Positions 44,741 to 57,311 are shown, counted from the first letter of the stretch. The stretch: 64,000 nt of DNA from Cryptomeria japonica (GCF_030272615.1 NC_081411.1:181124977-181188976), one strand, 5' to 3'. Program-made: numbers and translations. The notes: a model not told the origin generated them from the sequence alone.

Positions 44741-46950
44741 ATGGATGTGTTTGACATAGATGAATTGTTAGGTGAAAATCCACCTCAACCCCCTCCACCT
44801 CCACCTCCACCCCCTAGATCAGAAGAGGCTCATTTAAGAGAAATAATAAATGAAAACCTTCAAATTATAGAACAAATTATTGCCACAATCCAAAATGATC
44901 CTATCACGCCCCCCCATCTTCTAGACTTTTCAAAATCAATGGAAGCTCTTGTTGACTTTGTTTGATCTATTGATTCACAATTAGATCAATTCCATAAAAG
45001 GAGAGGCCAATTGCATGAATTTTATGCTACCGAATTAACTTATAAGCTTGAATAAATAATCTGAAAATCACCAAAGCTCATTTATGCCCATATTTTAGTA
45101 ACCCTAAAACAAAAGAACAAATGCAACCTAACCAAAAATGAATTTCAATTAGGTGGTGTGATCATTTGGAGATGAGTAGACAATTATGGGATAGGTGGTG
45201 GATGGTTTTTGATCATCCACCACAACACAATTATGAGGTCCCTTTCTATTTTTTGAAGAAATTATACTATGAGTTTATATTGGGTGAAAAACCCAATTAT
45301 TTTGACATTACTTGTCATTCGAGGGTGTTGGTGGTGGCATGCCACAACACAAATTAGGGGCACATACTATTACACCCATACTCAATCCACTCATGGTTCC
45401 TCTTATTTATCTATCCATTCCTTCAGATGTACAACATACATCATTGATTTCCACATTAAATGATTTGAGTTCCCTCTCGAGTAACGTTAATGAGAAAGCT
45501 TCCCACATGGTATCTGCTCCACAATCAATGCCACATCCTTGTATGATTTGTCATTAGATGTGTGTAGGTCCTACTCTAGATAATGGATCCACTTAAGTTG
45601 CACCTAATGATGCATCAAATGACAATATCACATCATATGTAGATTTTCTTTGTGCGGATGATCATCTCGAATAGGTATACATATATATACATGTATGTGT
45701 GTGTGATGTATAAATTAAGTGCACACTCTTTTTATACAAACTAATTCTTGATTAAAATTGTTTGGTGTATGTAGGTAAGGAGTGCACCTAATGTTCGAGT
45801 CAATATTTCATCTACTCCTACACAACTTGGCACACCTTTTGGGTATAATAATAATTTATATTTAGATATTATACTAGATTTAAGTTATCATGTTATCGTC
45901 TTAGACTGTTTAAGTTTTTGTGTTGATACATTGAATACTTGATTCTCTAGGGTGCATGTCATGAGGGGCCCTCTACATCATATCAAGTCAATATTTCATC
46001 TACTCCTACATAGCTTGGCATACCTTTTGGGGTATAATAACAATTTCTATCTAGACATTGTACTAGATTTAGGTTATCATTTTATCATCTTAGACTATTT
46101 AAGTTTTCATGTTGATACATTGAATTCTTGTTTCTCTAGGGTGCAAGTCATGTGGGGCCCTCTATGTCATATTGAGCAGTGTGTCACAAGTGTGACAACA
46201 TATATTGTATGTATCTTAGATTTAATAAATATTAAATATGTAATTATGACTTTTTAAGTTATCTTGAAATTCAATACACATATGTTCAATAAATATTATT
46301 TCATTATATGCATGTTTGCAGGTGGACACTACTATCAGGATAGGCTATGCTCATCATGTTTATCAGAGCCAAAATGAATGACAATAGACATTCTTTGAGG
46401 TATAAATACAATATATATGGGGATTAACAAAGTTTATACTTCAATGTAATCTTTTAACCTAATTTTTTCATAAAACACTTAATTTGACCTTTAACAAGAC
46501 TTAGCTACTGCGACATTTGGCATTGATTTCAATGTGCCTAGACCTCAAGGTGCTGAAGATATTTGTAAAGGTGATGAGAAGCCTCATGTATGCTAGTCTA
46601 AATGTTGATTATTTAATCAAATTATAAATAAATTTTAATTTAATAAAAAAATAAACATGTGTGTGTGTGTTCATGTTTGTTATCATGTTTCTTATCTTGT
46701 ACATGATGACATGACTCCTGAGAAGATAGAACATGCACAACAAGTTGTTGGATTTGATGAGTATTTTCATATAGTAAGTTTGTAACTTAATTTATGAATT
46801 CCAAATTGATTTGACAAATAATTATCTTTTAATAGTGAATCTTATTTTCATATTTTTTTTTTCTTGTACAACATGAGATGGGTCAATCTAGTCCATGTGG
46901 AGTGAAGAGAACATGAGACGTTATTGATGATTGGACTTAGGTTTAACTGG
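44741..46950 (+). pseudogene. Multi-exon accessory gene of DNA transposon J
   Basis: ATG at 44741 opens MDVFDIDELLGENPPQ, a run of prolines and an acidic helical segment (HLREIINENLQIIEQI); one stop, then frame to about 45052. A second block (about 45130-45345) has MSRQLWDRWWMVFDHPPQHN and VPFYFLKKLYYEFILGEKPN. Smaller exons follow, bounded by plausible GT/AG sites: about 45777-45843, 45951-46030, 46140-46206, 46322-46400, 46512-46587, 46700-46772 and 46873-46950. Joining 46206 to 46322 puts four Cys in two CxxC pairs plus an extra Cys and His (CHKCDN, then CGHYYQDRLCSSC), which looks zinc-binding. Several stops. The gene converges on the transposase at 48812-51223, so a DNA-binding accessory role is my inference. 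Family unknown. Confidence 0.5.
45799..46175. repeat. ~188-bp tandem duplication of an exon-intron unit
   Basis: TCAATATTTCATCTACTCCT recurs at 45800 and 45988, and TCTCTAGGGTGCA at about 45943 and 46132. The unit contains one small exon and its intron, so the accessory gene gained an exon copy. Confidence 0.88.
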
Positions 46951-48811
46951 TGATTTGTATTTGATTTTACATGTACTAAACTATGATGTGTACTTATTTA
47001 TGGACTATATACAGATGTTTACATGTACTTATAATTTATGAACATTATATATTTTCTTGGACGTGCGTACATTATATATAAACAATTTCATTATGTGGTG
47101 TAGATCATTTGTTTTTTTGGACGACACACACACACACACACATATATATTAGATATTATGTGGAGTTCATCATGTTACCATGGATATATATACATGGATT
47201 AGATATTATATGGATTATGTGGACTTGATAAATCTAACTATCTACCATTGAGAGGATGAAATTGATCTTCAAACTATAGGATACTTGTAATCTAAAATTG
47301 TGATTATTTTTTTCTTAATGTTAATGAGAAGATACATAGTAATTTCATGAGTTGAAAGAGAAGAATGTTGTGACTTTATTACATTCATGAACAATAAGTT
47401 AGGTAAAATTCCATCCACTCAATTTACACATATATAATTGACATATTTTAACCACAAATATTGTAACATATACATGCCAAAATGGACCAATGTAGGAAAG
47501 CGAAATAGAATTATAATATATGTTAACTTGTGTCATTATGGACCACTTAAAAATGACATGAAAACATAATCAAAATTTAAATGTAGCAATCTTAATGATT
47601 TTATTCTTTCACATTGTTTGTAGGTGGTAATCATTCTAATTCAAAGACATGTTGAGTTGTGTAGGATCTAGAAAATTTTTAAAATAATGATTGAAGCAAC
47701 AAACATTGAATATGTGGTGGATACTTAATTAAAAAGTCTAAAAATGTGTAGTAACTCAATCTTAATGATTTTATCTTTCACATTGTTTGTAGGTGGTAAT
47801 CATTCCAATTCAAAGACATGTTGAGTTGTGTAGGATCTAGAAAATTAAAAAAATAATGGTTTAAGCAATAAACATTGAATATGTGGTGGACACTTAATTA
47901 AAAAGTCTTAATCCACATCTAGGCACAACATGGTGTAAGGAACATAGTATCAATATATATCTTATAATAGTGTGGGACTTTGGACTATCAATGCATATCT
48001 TAGGTGGTATGATGGGGTCCAACAAGTAGAACCAATGACATGTATGAAATAGAATGTACCCCATAAAATATAATATATTAAATTGAACTTGATTAAAACA
48101 TAATATACTCATCCATAAATTTGATCATAAGTCTATCAATTAAATATTACATAAAGTGTATCAAGAAGGTATCTAAAATCTTTGAGTTCATCTCCTAAGG
48201 ACCTGCAAAAAAATACATTTCTTATAAAATACATTATCATAATTATATATTTGTGCAAGAAAATTACATTTGTTCAAGTAAAGTTAGACAATTAAACCTT
48301 ACATCTTACAAAGATATTTTTTTAGCATATATCTGTAAATGCACAAATAGTAGTATTAATTGATGTCATGTACATGTGGAAGATCTGAAATATAAAAAAA
48401 ATTGATCAGCTTAAATTATAATGATAAGGATATATCTCTCAAAATGCAACATAAATGGACAAATAGTAGTAGTCACTGATGACTTCTACTAGTGAGAGAC
48501 TTGAAAAAAATTATATATGATTAGCTTTAATAATTAGGATGCATAATTTAAAATGTAACATAAAGCATACATCATGAATTTTAAAAGGGAGATGTATTAA
48601 GGGTACAAAACTATAACCTACTTGTAATTATTCAAAATGCAACATAAAGTATGCACAAACAATGGTAGTTGCTCATGCCTTCTACTTGTGGGAGACCTAA
48701 AACAAAATTATTTGATTATATTTTATAATTAGGATGCATGATTTAAAATGCAACATATAGTATACATCACAACTTATATAAGGGAGATGGATTGAGGGAA
48801 ATTATAACTTA
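46951..48811. other. Intergenic region between convergent genes of J
   Basis: AT-rich. Holds a (CA)n/(TA)n microsatellite at about 47127-47151; a ~155-bp direct repeat at 47587-47742 and 47757-47910 (170-bp offset); and a ~194-bp repeat in two to three degenerate copies at about 48330-48830 (AAAATGCAACATAAA at 48441 and 48635). No ORF of note. Confidence 0.75.
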
Positions 48812-51223
48812 TTTGTATTTATTCATTCTATTATACCATCTACATCCTCTCTTTTGCAAAGCATCTATAATTGTCTTGTGTTCTTCCATAGAGAGAGTCC
48901 ATAATTGTTTATTAGTAGGTCTGTCATGATATCTATCCAAATTTATATTAGTTTCCACTACCAAATGTGAGTAGTGTATAATCTTCTTCTCTGATTCATA
49001 ATCTTCAAATGTGAGAAATCTATTCTTTCTTGTTAGATATTTGCATAGCCAGGTGCGAACAACAACCACATATCCTATTGGATAGTTATAACCATCATCA
49101 TCTACTCGAGGAGTGGGTAACTTATGTTTTGTATCTACCCATCGAGCCAACCAATACCCTATCCCCTCTTCATTTTCCTTTGATAAACCAAAACAAATTT
49201 CAAATTGAATTTCATACATGTACATATATGAAATATTACAATGTATGTTTAATAAACCAAAACAAATTTCAAATTGAATTTTACCTTCTTGTATAAGATC
49301 TGAAATGCTATCATAGTCATCTGATTCAAACATATGATCCATGTCTTCACTCGTTCTTTCATGTGGATCATTTGCATTTATGGGTGTCAATGATCTTTTT
49401 TTCCATTCTTCAACCCATTCTTTATTCTCATAAAATTTCCAATCACCAGAAACATAAAACTGACAAAAACAAGCAAGCTCCCTTGTGAATATAGTTCATG
49501 TGTTTGAATTAGAACTCTTAAATGAGTGTCATTTATCTGATCCACTGATGGTATCATAATCATGCAGAATAGGAATATTGGCTTCCTCAACCAACCAGAA
49601 GAAACGTTGAATTACGAAGTTCTCAATTGATCTTGTAGACAACTTGGAATTGCACCAATCCACAACTACACAAGCATCTTTGAATTTCACTGCATCCTCA
49701 AATTTTAGTTGTTCTCTAGCAAGAGCTCCTTTTACACATGAACCAACTCCATCGTGTTCTCCTTTACCATGTCCCGCTTAAAAAAAACTCCATATATTTT
49801 GGACATTGGTTTCCTTGTGAGCTCTACTTAGCCAATAAAACATTCTTTCATTTTTGTATTGTCCTATGCAGTTGTCTGACCATATCATATATTGTGTCAT
49901 CAAAATTTCTCTTTCCTTAAGATTGTCATAAAAGACCTTGAAGCAATGATGAACAAACTCTAATGAGTGTAATTAATTATCACTAACATAAAAATGATAC
50001 TCCCTCAAAAAAATTTTGTTATCTTTTGTACTATCATGGCCATGTCTATATATAATATTCACAAATATTGCCAATAGTACTGTGATTGAGTTTCCTCTTG
50101 TGGCTTTAGTGTGCTGGTTTTTTGCAAAATCGACAACTGATACTATTCTTCCAACTGGAAATGTGTTCTTGCATTTGTGAAACTGTCCATCAAGCCATCA
50201 ACCATGTTGGGAGTGTTTCACATATTTTAGAACAATATGACTCTTAAACTCATTGATAAATGCATTCACACTATTCTATTATGTAATCAGATCTAAAATT
50301 TTCCCCATCTTTCCATCCTTTAAAGGGTATTCTATATTTTTAAATCTCGTAACATCAACCATTTTTTGTCCAAAATCAATGAAAAATGTTCATGCAAACA
50401 TTTACCTATCAATGAATAGTTCCCACAAAAATTACAGAGACCAAAAATGCATGCACTTGAAAGAAATAGTTTCTCGTTAGGTGGTTTACAAAATAAACTT
50501 GCAATAAAATCTTTGATAGTTTTAGGTGGCACGTAAACACCACAATCCTGTACAATATCATTAGCATGCAATGTACAATGTATATATCGAAAAATATCAC
50601 AATAGTAACGAAATTGAACATGAGTTTTACAACAAGAAGATATTCTTTGTTTATTGATTTTAACATACCAGGGTTTGCATTTTTCAAATGATCTTTGACT
50701 AATATATAAATTCATTAACATAGATTCATTTAAAAAAAAAAATAGTTTGAGTCATGTCAAGAAGATGTTTTGGATGAGGATCATGAATTTTTGATCCCAC
50801 CCCTAACTTTAAAACATATCTAGCATTAGATGAAACTCTTGTGTTATCATGCCCAAAATTTTGAATTAATGACTTAGTTTCATCATTTAATTTTATGTTT
50901 GACCTTCGAAGTCTACCACTAAAACTCCAACAATAGTTTAGTGAATCACTTTCAATTGTCTCTCTTCTTTTGGCTGCTATTGACAAGGTTCAATGGCCTT
51001 ATGTTTAAATAGCCACTTATATCACTTAACATTTTTTTACTAATAGTTCTTTTGCTAACTATAGCAGTTGTTATAACTCGCTGTACCACATTCTTATCTT
51101 TAGATCAACTTGTTTTTTTATAGAATCGATGGCACTGACACCAGTAGATACAACTTTCTTATATGATTCATATTTCCTTTTTGGTTTTCTCTAAATTCCT
51201 AATTTTTTCATGACTTTACACAT
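48812..51223 (-). pseudogene. DDE-type transposase of J (SDNC / HGKGxxDGxG family)
   Basis: Read leftward from ATG at 51223 (MCKVMKKLGI). After N-terminal helical sequence and frameshifts, a Cys/His-rich part (CKPWYVKINKQRISSCCKTH, about 50600-50690) leads to the catalytic region. VGRIVSVVDFAKNQHTKAT (about 50095-50155) is a candidate first Asp, and MIWSDNCIGQYKNERMFYWL (about 49830-49890) the second. GHGKGEHDGVGSCVKGALAR lies at 49710-49775, preceded by one stop. The C-terminal part has WCNSKLSTRSIENFVIQRFF and, after an intron with GT..AG ends (about 49185-49290), GIGYWLARWVDTKHKLPTPR and YSHLVVETN, ending 48812. Plant and animal proteins with the HGKG-DG-G-VK motif are regarded as transposase-derived; I cannot name the superfamily with certainty. 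Several stops, so inactive. Confidence 0.65.
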
Positions 51224-51335
51224 TTTTAACATTTTTATTAATTATAACATTAATTGACTTTGAAATCCTAACTTTTTATTATAGAAAAATTGTTTATATA
51301 ATCTATTGACATGTGTTCTGATTTGTCTCCAAGAA

Positions 51336-52833
51336 TGATGCAGAGGCCTACCCAAAATCCTAAGGACAAGCCCAAACAAGGTTAGGCTAGTGACCACCTA
51401 ACTACACACAACAGTCCTGCAAGGAAGGACTCTACACCTTGGATGAAACTACACACACACTTACTATGTTTAGGCCTACTCAAGATGAGTAAGAGGCCTC
51501 AACTCCTCAAACATGCTTTACCGGTGACCTCTACTCCTTGGGATTTTGAATTTTGCCAAAAAATATCATCTAAAGAATCTTTCAAGCACTAGTTTTGGTT
51601 TAGGGCACTAATTCCCTATACCTCCTTTGTAAACCTACCCCATCGGCTTAGAGCCCTCTTTGATGATAGAAAGGAATTTAACTAGAAAATGTTCCACACA
51701 CCCATACAAAAAATTTATCATTTCTGATACCCTTTTGGAAGTTGTATTGATCCCCCAAATGGTTTGACCAAATCTATAGATACAAGATCTGTTCCCTTCA
51801 GAGGCTAAGAGACCTAATAGGGGAAATTAGCCCTATTTTCCAAAGCAACTACATTTGTCGGTAGACCAAATGAAAAATAAACCTAATGGGAATGTGGGAG
51901 ATAGTTAGAAACCTCTAATTATAGGGTTGCACACCTGGAATCCACCGCTATGACAACTTATGATGACTGTCCTAAAACCTTTCCTAGGTAGTCACATAAA
52001 GATGCCTACCTAAATTTTTTCTTTTCTCTACACAACCCAGTCTCCCTTGCAAAAAAAATTGAAAAAAATAAAATAAAAAGTCTTATCCTACATCCCTCCA
52101 AAGGAAGAGTCTTCTAATGGACTAGGGTGCAAGATAAAGCCATTTTGGTTCAAAACCCTCTCCAAACCCTCAAATTTTTGGTCCCGGTTAGTAAAAAGGA
52201 GGGATCTCTCTACTTCAGAATGGTTCAGAACTCAGACCAACACCAACAGAAATATATTTCATATCCCTATCTACTCCATGAATGGTAGGGTTCCAATCAA
52301 TCCCTACAGGCATGTATAACTCCTACAAACTCAGAATTTCTAGGAAAATTGAAGTATTTTAAGTATTATTGCTTCACAAACTCCAAATCCAACATCATCA
52401 ACCTTGGGAGTTGAGACCAAAAGGATTGTACAAATCTCCAATGGCTTGCCACTAAATTTGGAGTAGGTTGGAGCTATTGAAATGCTTCTCCAATTGATTT
52501 AAAAAAAGTTGCACTTTTGCACTCAAAAGTTGCATTTTTGCAATTTTGCTCAAAAAGTTATCATCCTCTCTAAGGTTGAGATCCACACACATGGACCAAA
52601 AAAACACACATAAAACCTGTCTAAAACCTATCAAATACCAATCTAAACCATCTACTACCCCTTTTTACCACATTGTCCCAATTGGCTTCTCAAATTGCCT
52701 AATTGGTGACATGGGCTTACATGGTGGGGTTTATTTGCATACATGAGACACAAGACACTCTAACACATCCTAATGGTCCTATTATTCATCCTCAAGGTCA
52801 TGAATAGTTTATTGATGAGGTGCTCCTGCACCA
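51336..52833 (-). repeat. 3' LTR of element H
   Basis: 1,498 bp; on the element's strand TGGTGCAGGAGCACC...CTGCATCA. The last codons of pol extend about 24 bp into it. Confidence 0.92.
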
Positions 52834-54230
52834 TACTCCTTGGGAGAAGAGATCTCAAGACCATTTGAGATCAAGGTTTGTAAATCTGCACCATGATTGG
52901 ATATTTGCTCACTTGTCATCCAAACCACCTCAGAGTCTAGTTTATCCTGCCAAGCCACCAAGTACTCAATGTACTCCTTGTTCCTTGTCTTCTTTGTGAC
53001 TCTAGTGTCAATCACTTTTCTCAACTTAGGTGATTCCTGCCTTGGAATTTCATTGTTTGCTGCAACCTGCATTGGTTCCTCTTCTTCATTGTCAGTACCT
53101 TTGAAAAGTGTAAGATTGCACACATTAAAAATAGGTGATAATCCAAGATCAAGAGGAACTTGGATCTCATAGACATTTTGTCCACACTTTTTCAATATCT
53201 GATATGTTCCAATCTTCCTCTACTTGAGTTTGTTGTATTTGCCTTGTGGTAGTCTCTCCTTCTTCAAATGTACCCACACTGAATGCCCAACATTAAATTG
53301 TACATCTATCTTCTTCTTATCAACATGAGCCTTATACTTCACTGCAGATTGTTGGAGATGAGACTTAACTTAGTCATGCACCTCTTTAATGGCTGATGAA
53401 AAGGCTTCACCATCTACACTAATGGCTTCTTCTTTGAATAAATCTCTTAACTCCAACACTCCCCTTGGGTGTATACCATAAGCAATCTGAAATAGAGATT
53501 TACTGGTACTCTTATTTATGGTGTCATTGTAGGAGAATTCTTCCAATGACAAAATGTTATCCCACTTCTCTCCATGTTCCCTTGTCAAACAACTTAATAG
53601 GTTTCCTAATGATATATTGACAACTTTAGTTTGCCCATCTATTTGAGGATGGTAGGCTGATGAGAAGGCTAGGTTAGTCCCCAAATTCTTCCAAAGAGTT
53701 CTCCAAAAGTGACCTATGAACTTCACATCTCTATTTGAAACAATGTTCAGGGGCAATCCATGTATCCGGACTATCTCTTTGAAGAATAGGTCTACAACAT
53801 ATGATGCATCACAAGAAGTCTTACATGGAAAGAAATAAGCCATTTTACTAAACTTGTCCACCACTACAAAAACACTATCAAATCCTCTCCTTGTTCTAGG
53901 TAGACCCAACACAAAGTCCATACTTATGCTCTCCTATGGTCTAGAAGGAATGGGTAAAGGTTGATACAAACCTGCACTTGTAGACTTCCCCTTGGCTTTC
54001 TGACATATGACACATGTTTCCACAAACTTTCTTACATCTGCCTACAATTTAGGCAAAAAATAATGTCTCTTCACAAGGTCTAGGGTCTTGTCAAGGCCAG
54101 AATGACCTACCGTGGCTCCACAATACTTCTCCCTAATAGTATTCAACCTCATGGAACATTTAGGAGTAAACAACTACACTCCCTTGAAAAACAATCCATC
54201 TTGTGTCAGAAACTCATAAAACTCCATATT
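52809..54230 (-). pseudogene. Gypsy integrase, element H
   Basis: HHCC end with KFVETCVICQKAKG (about 53990-54035), Asp 1 in MDFVLGLPRTRRGFDSVF (53921), then FPCKTSCDASYVVDLFFKE. The second Asp phrase is IVSNRDVKFIGHFWRTLW, and DGQTKVVNISLGNLLSCL stands where Glu is expected in QTEVVN. The C-terminal domain has FNVGHSVWVHLKKERLPQGK, KKCGQNVYEIQVPLDLGLSP and a chromodomain-like EYLVAWQDKLDSEVVWMTSE. It ends KEYGAGAPHQ with the stop at 52809, inside the 3' LTR. The frame is continuous with RT upstream; only stops (near 53370, 53198 and others) interrupt it. Confidence 0.9.
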
Positions 54231-54233
54231 ATA

Positions 54234-55526
54234 CTAGTCACCAAAAGTTTCACATACCTTGTATATTTCTCCAAAATCTTCATCATCAACATACATACTC
54301 TTCAAGGAATCGATAACATCACTCTCCATCTTGATTTGGTTTACACTCAAGACCCTTCTGATCAAAGCATCTACAACTTTGTTCTTGACTCCCTTCTTGT
54401 GTTTGAGGGTGAATGTGAAAGCTTGTAGGGTCTCTACCCACTTCATGTGTCGGTGATTAAGCTTCTCTTGACTATTTATGAAACTGAGTGCCTAATTATC
54501 AGTAAACACTATGAACTCCTTAGGCAATAAATAGTGCCTCCACTTCTTCAAGGACTGTACTAGAGCATACATCTCCAAGTCATAAGATGAGTATCTTTTC
54601 TTGGCATTATTTAGCTTCTCACAAAAAAAAGAAATAGGCCTTCCTTCTTGACTAAGTATTTCTCCAATGGCCATGTGGCTTGCATCACATTCCACCTGAA
54701 ATATCTTGCTGAAGTTTGCTAAGGCAAGGACTGGTTGTTTTGCAACCTTCTTATTCAATGTCTCAAATGAATCATCTACCTCTTTGGTCCAACTGAACCT
54801 ACACTTTTGTCCTCCATTTATGGCATCAAGCATGGGTGCACAAACATGACTAAATCCTCTTATGAATTTCCTATAAAAAGTTGCTAAACCATGGAAGCTC
54901 CAGACATCATTCATAGTTCTAGGTGTAGGCCAAGACAATATAGCACTCACCTTCTCTTGATCCATTTTCAACTCACCTTGTGAGATTACAAAACCCAAGT
55001 AGATGATCTCTTCCTGCATGAACAAACCTCTTAAGAACCTATACCTTATGGTTATCTTGTTGATGGCTCTTGAGTCCGTACAAAGAATCAAAGTACCTTC
55101 TTTCTTGGGTACAAGGACTGTCGGTACTGCACATGAGCTTGGAATTTTACCAATCAATCCTAATTCAGCCAACTCCTCAATATGCCTTTCCATTTCTACA
55201 TTCTGGTCTGTGGTGAGCTTGTAGGTTACTTTGTTTGGCAATGTAGATCCAGTGATAAAATCTATGCAATGATTGATGTCCCTTACCAGTGGTAGGGACC
55301 TTGGCATTCCATCTAAGATGATGCCTTGATGCTTATCAAGCAATTGTCTGATTGTTGGGTCTATGTGTTCTGGTCCTCCTTCTTTCTCTTCTACATACTG
55401 CTCTTTCCTTGTCATTTTGGGACTACACATGAGGGCATAGAAAACTACACCTTTCTCTGCAATCTCCTTCATGAATTGTTTACCTTCTACTATCAACACT
55501 CTTCTATCCTTCCCTTTTGATTCCAT
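54234..55526 (-). pseudogene. Gypsy RT (internally deleted) and RNase H, element H
   Basis: A 344-codon open stretch (55526-54492). It begins in the pro-RT linker and has PRSLPLVRDINHCIDFITGS, HIEELAELGLIGKIPSSCAV and ILCTDSRAINKITIRY. It then jumps directly to EEIIYLGFVISQGELKMDQE. Compared with element D about 120 codons are missing, among them FSKIDL, the MPFGL region and the YxDD active site, yet the frame is kept. The RT tail continues (SWPTPRTMNDVWSFHGLATF). RNase H follows: FQVECDASHMAIGEILSQEG, YALVQSLKKWRHYLLPKEF, FTDN, then a stop and VVDALIRR near 54360. RT activity is impossible; RNase H looks comparatively well preserved. Confidence 0.9.
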
Positions 55527-55529
55527 CTC

Positions 55530-56408
55530 TTCCTCTATCAGAAGTCAGAGTTCTATAACCTTACCATCCTTGGTGATTGAGTAGGTATTCCTTAACCCAT
55601 CATGATGAGATTTCAAGTCATACTGCCATGGTCTCCCAAAAAAGAGATGACATGCATCCATTTTGGCTATGTCAAATAGAAATCTATCCTTTTAAGATCC
55701 AATCTGAAACTCCACCCAAGCCTGCTCTTCTACCACTTATTGTTGACCTTGGGTGAGCCATGAGACCTTATAGGGGTAGGGGTGAGGCAACTTCCTAAGT
55801 TTAAGATTTTCCACCATTTCAAGTGATACAAAAATTTTAGTGGATCCAGAGTCTATCAGAACCTTGTGTACCTTTCCTCCTTCCTTGCAAGTGGTTTTGA
55901 AAAGAGATTTCCTTTGTGTAGTCTCCTTGTCAAGTACCTTAGTGGTGGTTACTTCTCTCCTCATCATCAGAGCCTCTCCTCTTTTAGGATAGCCATAGGT
56001 ATTAGGAGCATTAACACTTTGATAAGTGTTTGCACTTGTCACACTTTGACAATCAAATTCTTGCACCAAATTGCTTCTCCTTTCTCCCATGGAGCTAGAA
56101 CCCTTCTCCAGACACTTATTGGCCATATGCCCTTCTTGATTATAGTTGTAGCACCTAGAAGGTCCTCTACCTTAGGATCTCCCTCTAGAGGGTGGTCTTC
56201 TATGCCTAAAGCTTCCTCTTGGATTGTAGCCCCCTCCTTGGTTGTAACTTCTCTCTCCTCTATTGCCTTCTTGGTTAGAGTCTCCTTGGTATCCAATACC
56301 ATTTCCTCTACCTCTGAAAGGGCCTCTTCCTCCTCTTTGTTGTCTCCCTTTACCTCTGCCATTTTGATCCTGCCTTCTCTTCAACTTCTCCTCCACCTTG
56401 AGTGCCAA
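55530..56408 (-). pseudogene. Gypsy gag C-terminus and protease, element H
   Basis: Arg/Gly-rich segment (RGGRGPFRGRG), then a zinc knuckle with its second Cys changed to Tyr/Asn context (CYNYNQEGHMANKC, about 56105-56150). The linker is QLV-type (SNLVQEFDCQSVTSANTY). The protease motif VHKVLIDSGSTKIFVSLEMV (about 55805-55865) keeps D-S-G. KLPHPYPYKVSWLTQGQ follows, then after a stop CHLFFGRPWQYDLKSHHDG (about 55600-55660). Frame continuous with RT. Confidence 0.88.
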
Positions 56409-57291
56409 TTGAAATCACTTTGGACTATCTCCGAGGTGTGGAGATTCAAGTCTTCCTGGATTGTAAATCTCAACCCATTGAGATATCTAGCCACCTTCTC
56501 ATCTTCACTCTCTTTAACCTTATTCCTCACACACAACTTCATGAACTCCTTGGTATAGGAACTCATGTCCATCTCCTTTTGTTTCAAATTTTGTCTCCTC
56601 CTATGCAATTGGATATTGTAATCCATAGGGACATATGATTCTTTCATCAAAGCAATCTATAGGAACTCATGTCCATCTCCTTTTGTTTCAAATTTTGTCT
56701 CCTCCTATGCAATTGGATATTGTAATCCATAGGGACATATGATTCTTTCATCATCTTCTTCCATGTAGCTATTCTTCTCTTTCCCTCTTTCACCCTCTCA
56801 TCTTGGATGAAAGTCCACCAAGTTAGTGCATCTCCTTTCATTTTGGATTGGGCCATCTTCACCCTCTAGTGGTCTGGTATGTCTTCACTTTCAAAAAAAT
56901 TGTCGAAGGAGTCTATCCACTCCATCATGGTGTCAGGATCCATCTTGCCTGCAAATACTGGTAGATCCATCTTCACATCCATTTTTATTCTCTCCATGGA
57001 CTTGAGGATAGTCATTAGGGGTCTTTGGTCTGTAGGTACCTCTAGCTCTTCCTGTATAGGGATCTCCTCTTCATCCCCCTCTTCTCTAGAGTCTCTCTTG
57101 CCCCTCTCCACTCTCTTCTTCAATTGGTCCATCTCATTTCTCAAGGCCTGATTCTCAGCCCTGACTGCTCTGCTCTCTACCATCTGCTTCTTCACTAAGA
57201 CATTTAATTCTGCATTGGTCATTCTTGAAGGTGCCTCATGAGATCTTTCTTCTTCTAACATCGTGTCTTCTCCTTCTCTTCCAAAGGACAC
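56409..57291 (-). pseudogene. Gypsy gag, element H
   Basis: ATG at 57291 (MSFGREGEDTMLEEERSH). An N-terminal coiled coil (SRAVRAENQALRNEMDQLKK, about 57120-57190) and an acidic segment lead to the Retrotrans_gag core: MDLPVFAGKMDPDTMMEWID, MKGDALTWWTFIQDERVKEG and SYVPMDYNIQLHRRRQNLKQ. A 104-bp tandem duplication (56554-56761) repeats the last phrase and shifts the frame. The copy then continues as SSYTKEFMKLCVRNKVKESE and LNGLRFTIQEDLN. Confidence 0.88.
56554..56761. repeat. 104-bp tandem duplication in H gag
   Basis: Units 56554-56657 and 56658-56761, nearly identical (TATAGGAACTCATGTCCATC...). As 104 is not a multiple of three it disrupts gag. Confidence 0.92.
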
Positions 57292-57298
57292 TCCTTTT

Positions 57299-57309
57299 CT
57301 CTGATACCA
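57299..57309 (-). other. Primer-binding site of element H
   Basis: Minus strand TGGTATCAGAG, exact match to the initiator-Met complement over 11 bases, two bases from the LTR. Confidence 0.9.
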
Positions 57310-57311
57310 CT

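Noticed and set aside
35454-51335. Fully bounded CACTA transposon
   Set aside because: Only one candidate end was found; I could not locate the inverted partner, so the element is not called complete.
55866-56558. 230-codon plus-strand open frame
   Set aside because: Antisense to H gag-protease with clear gag and DSG motifs; Ser/Leu-rich shadow ORF.
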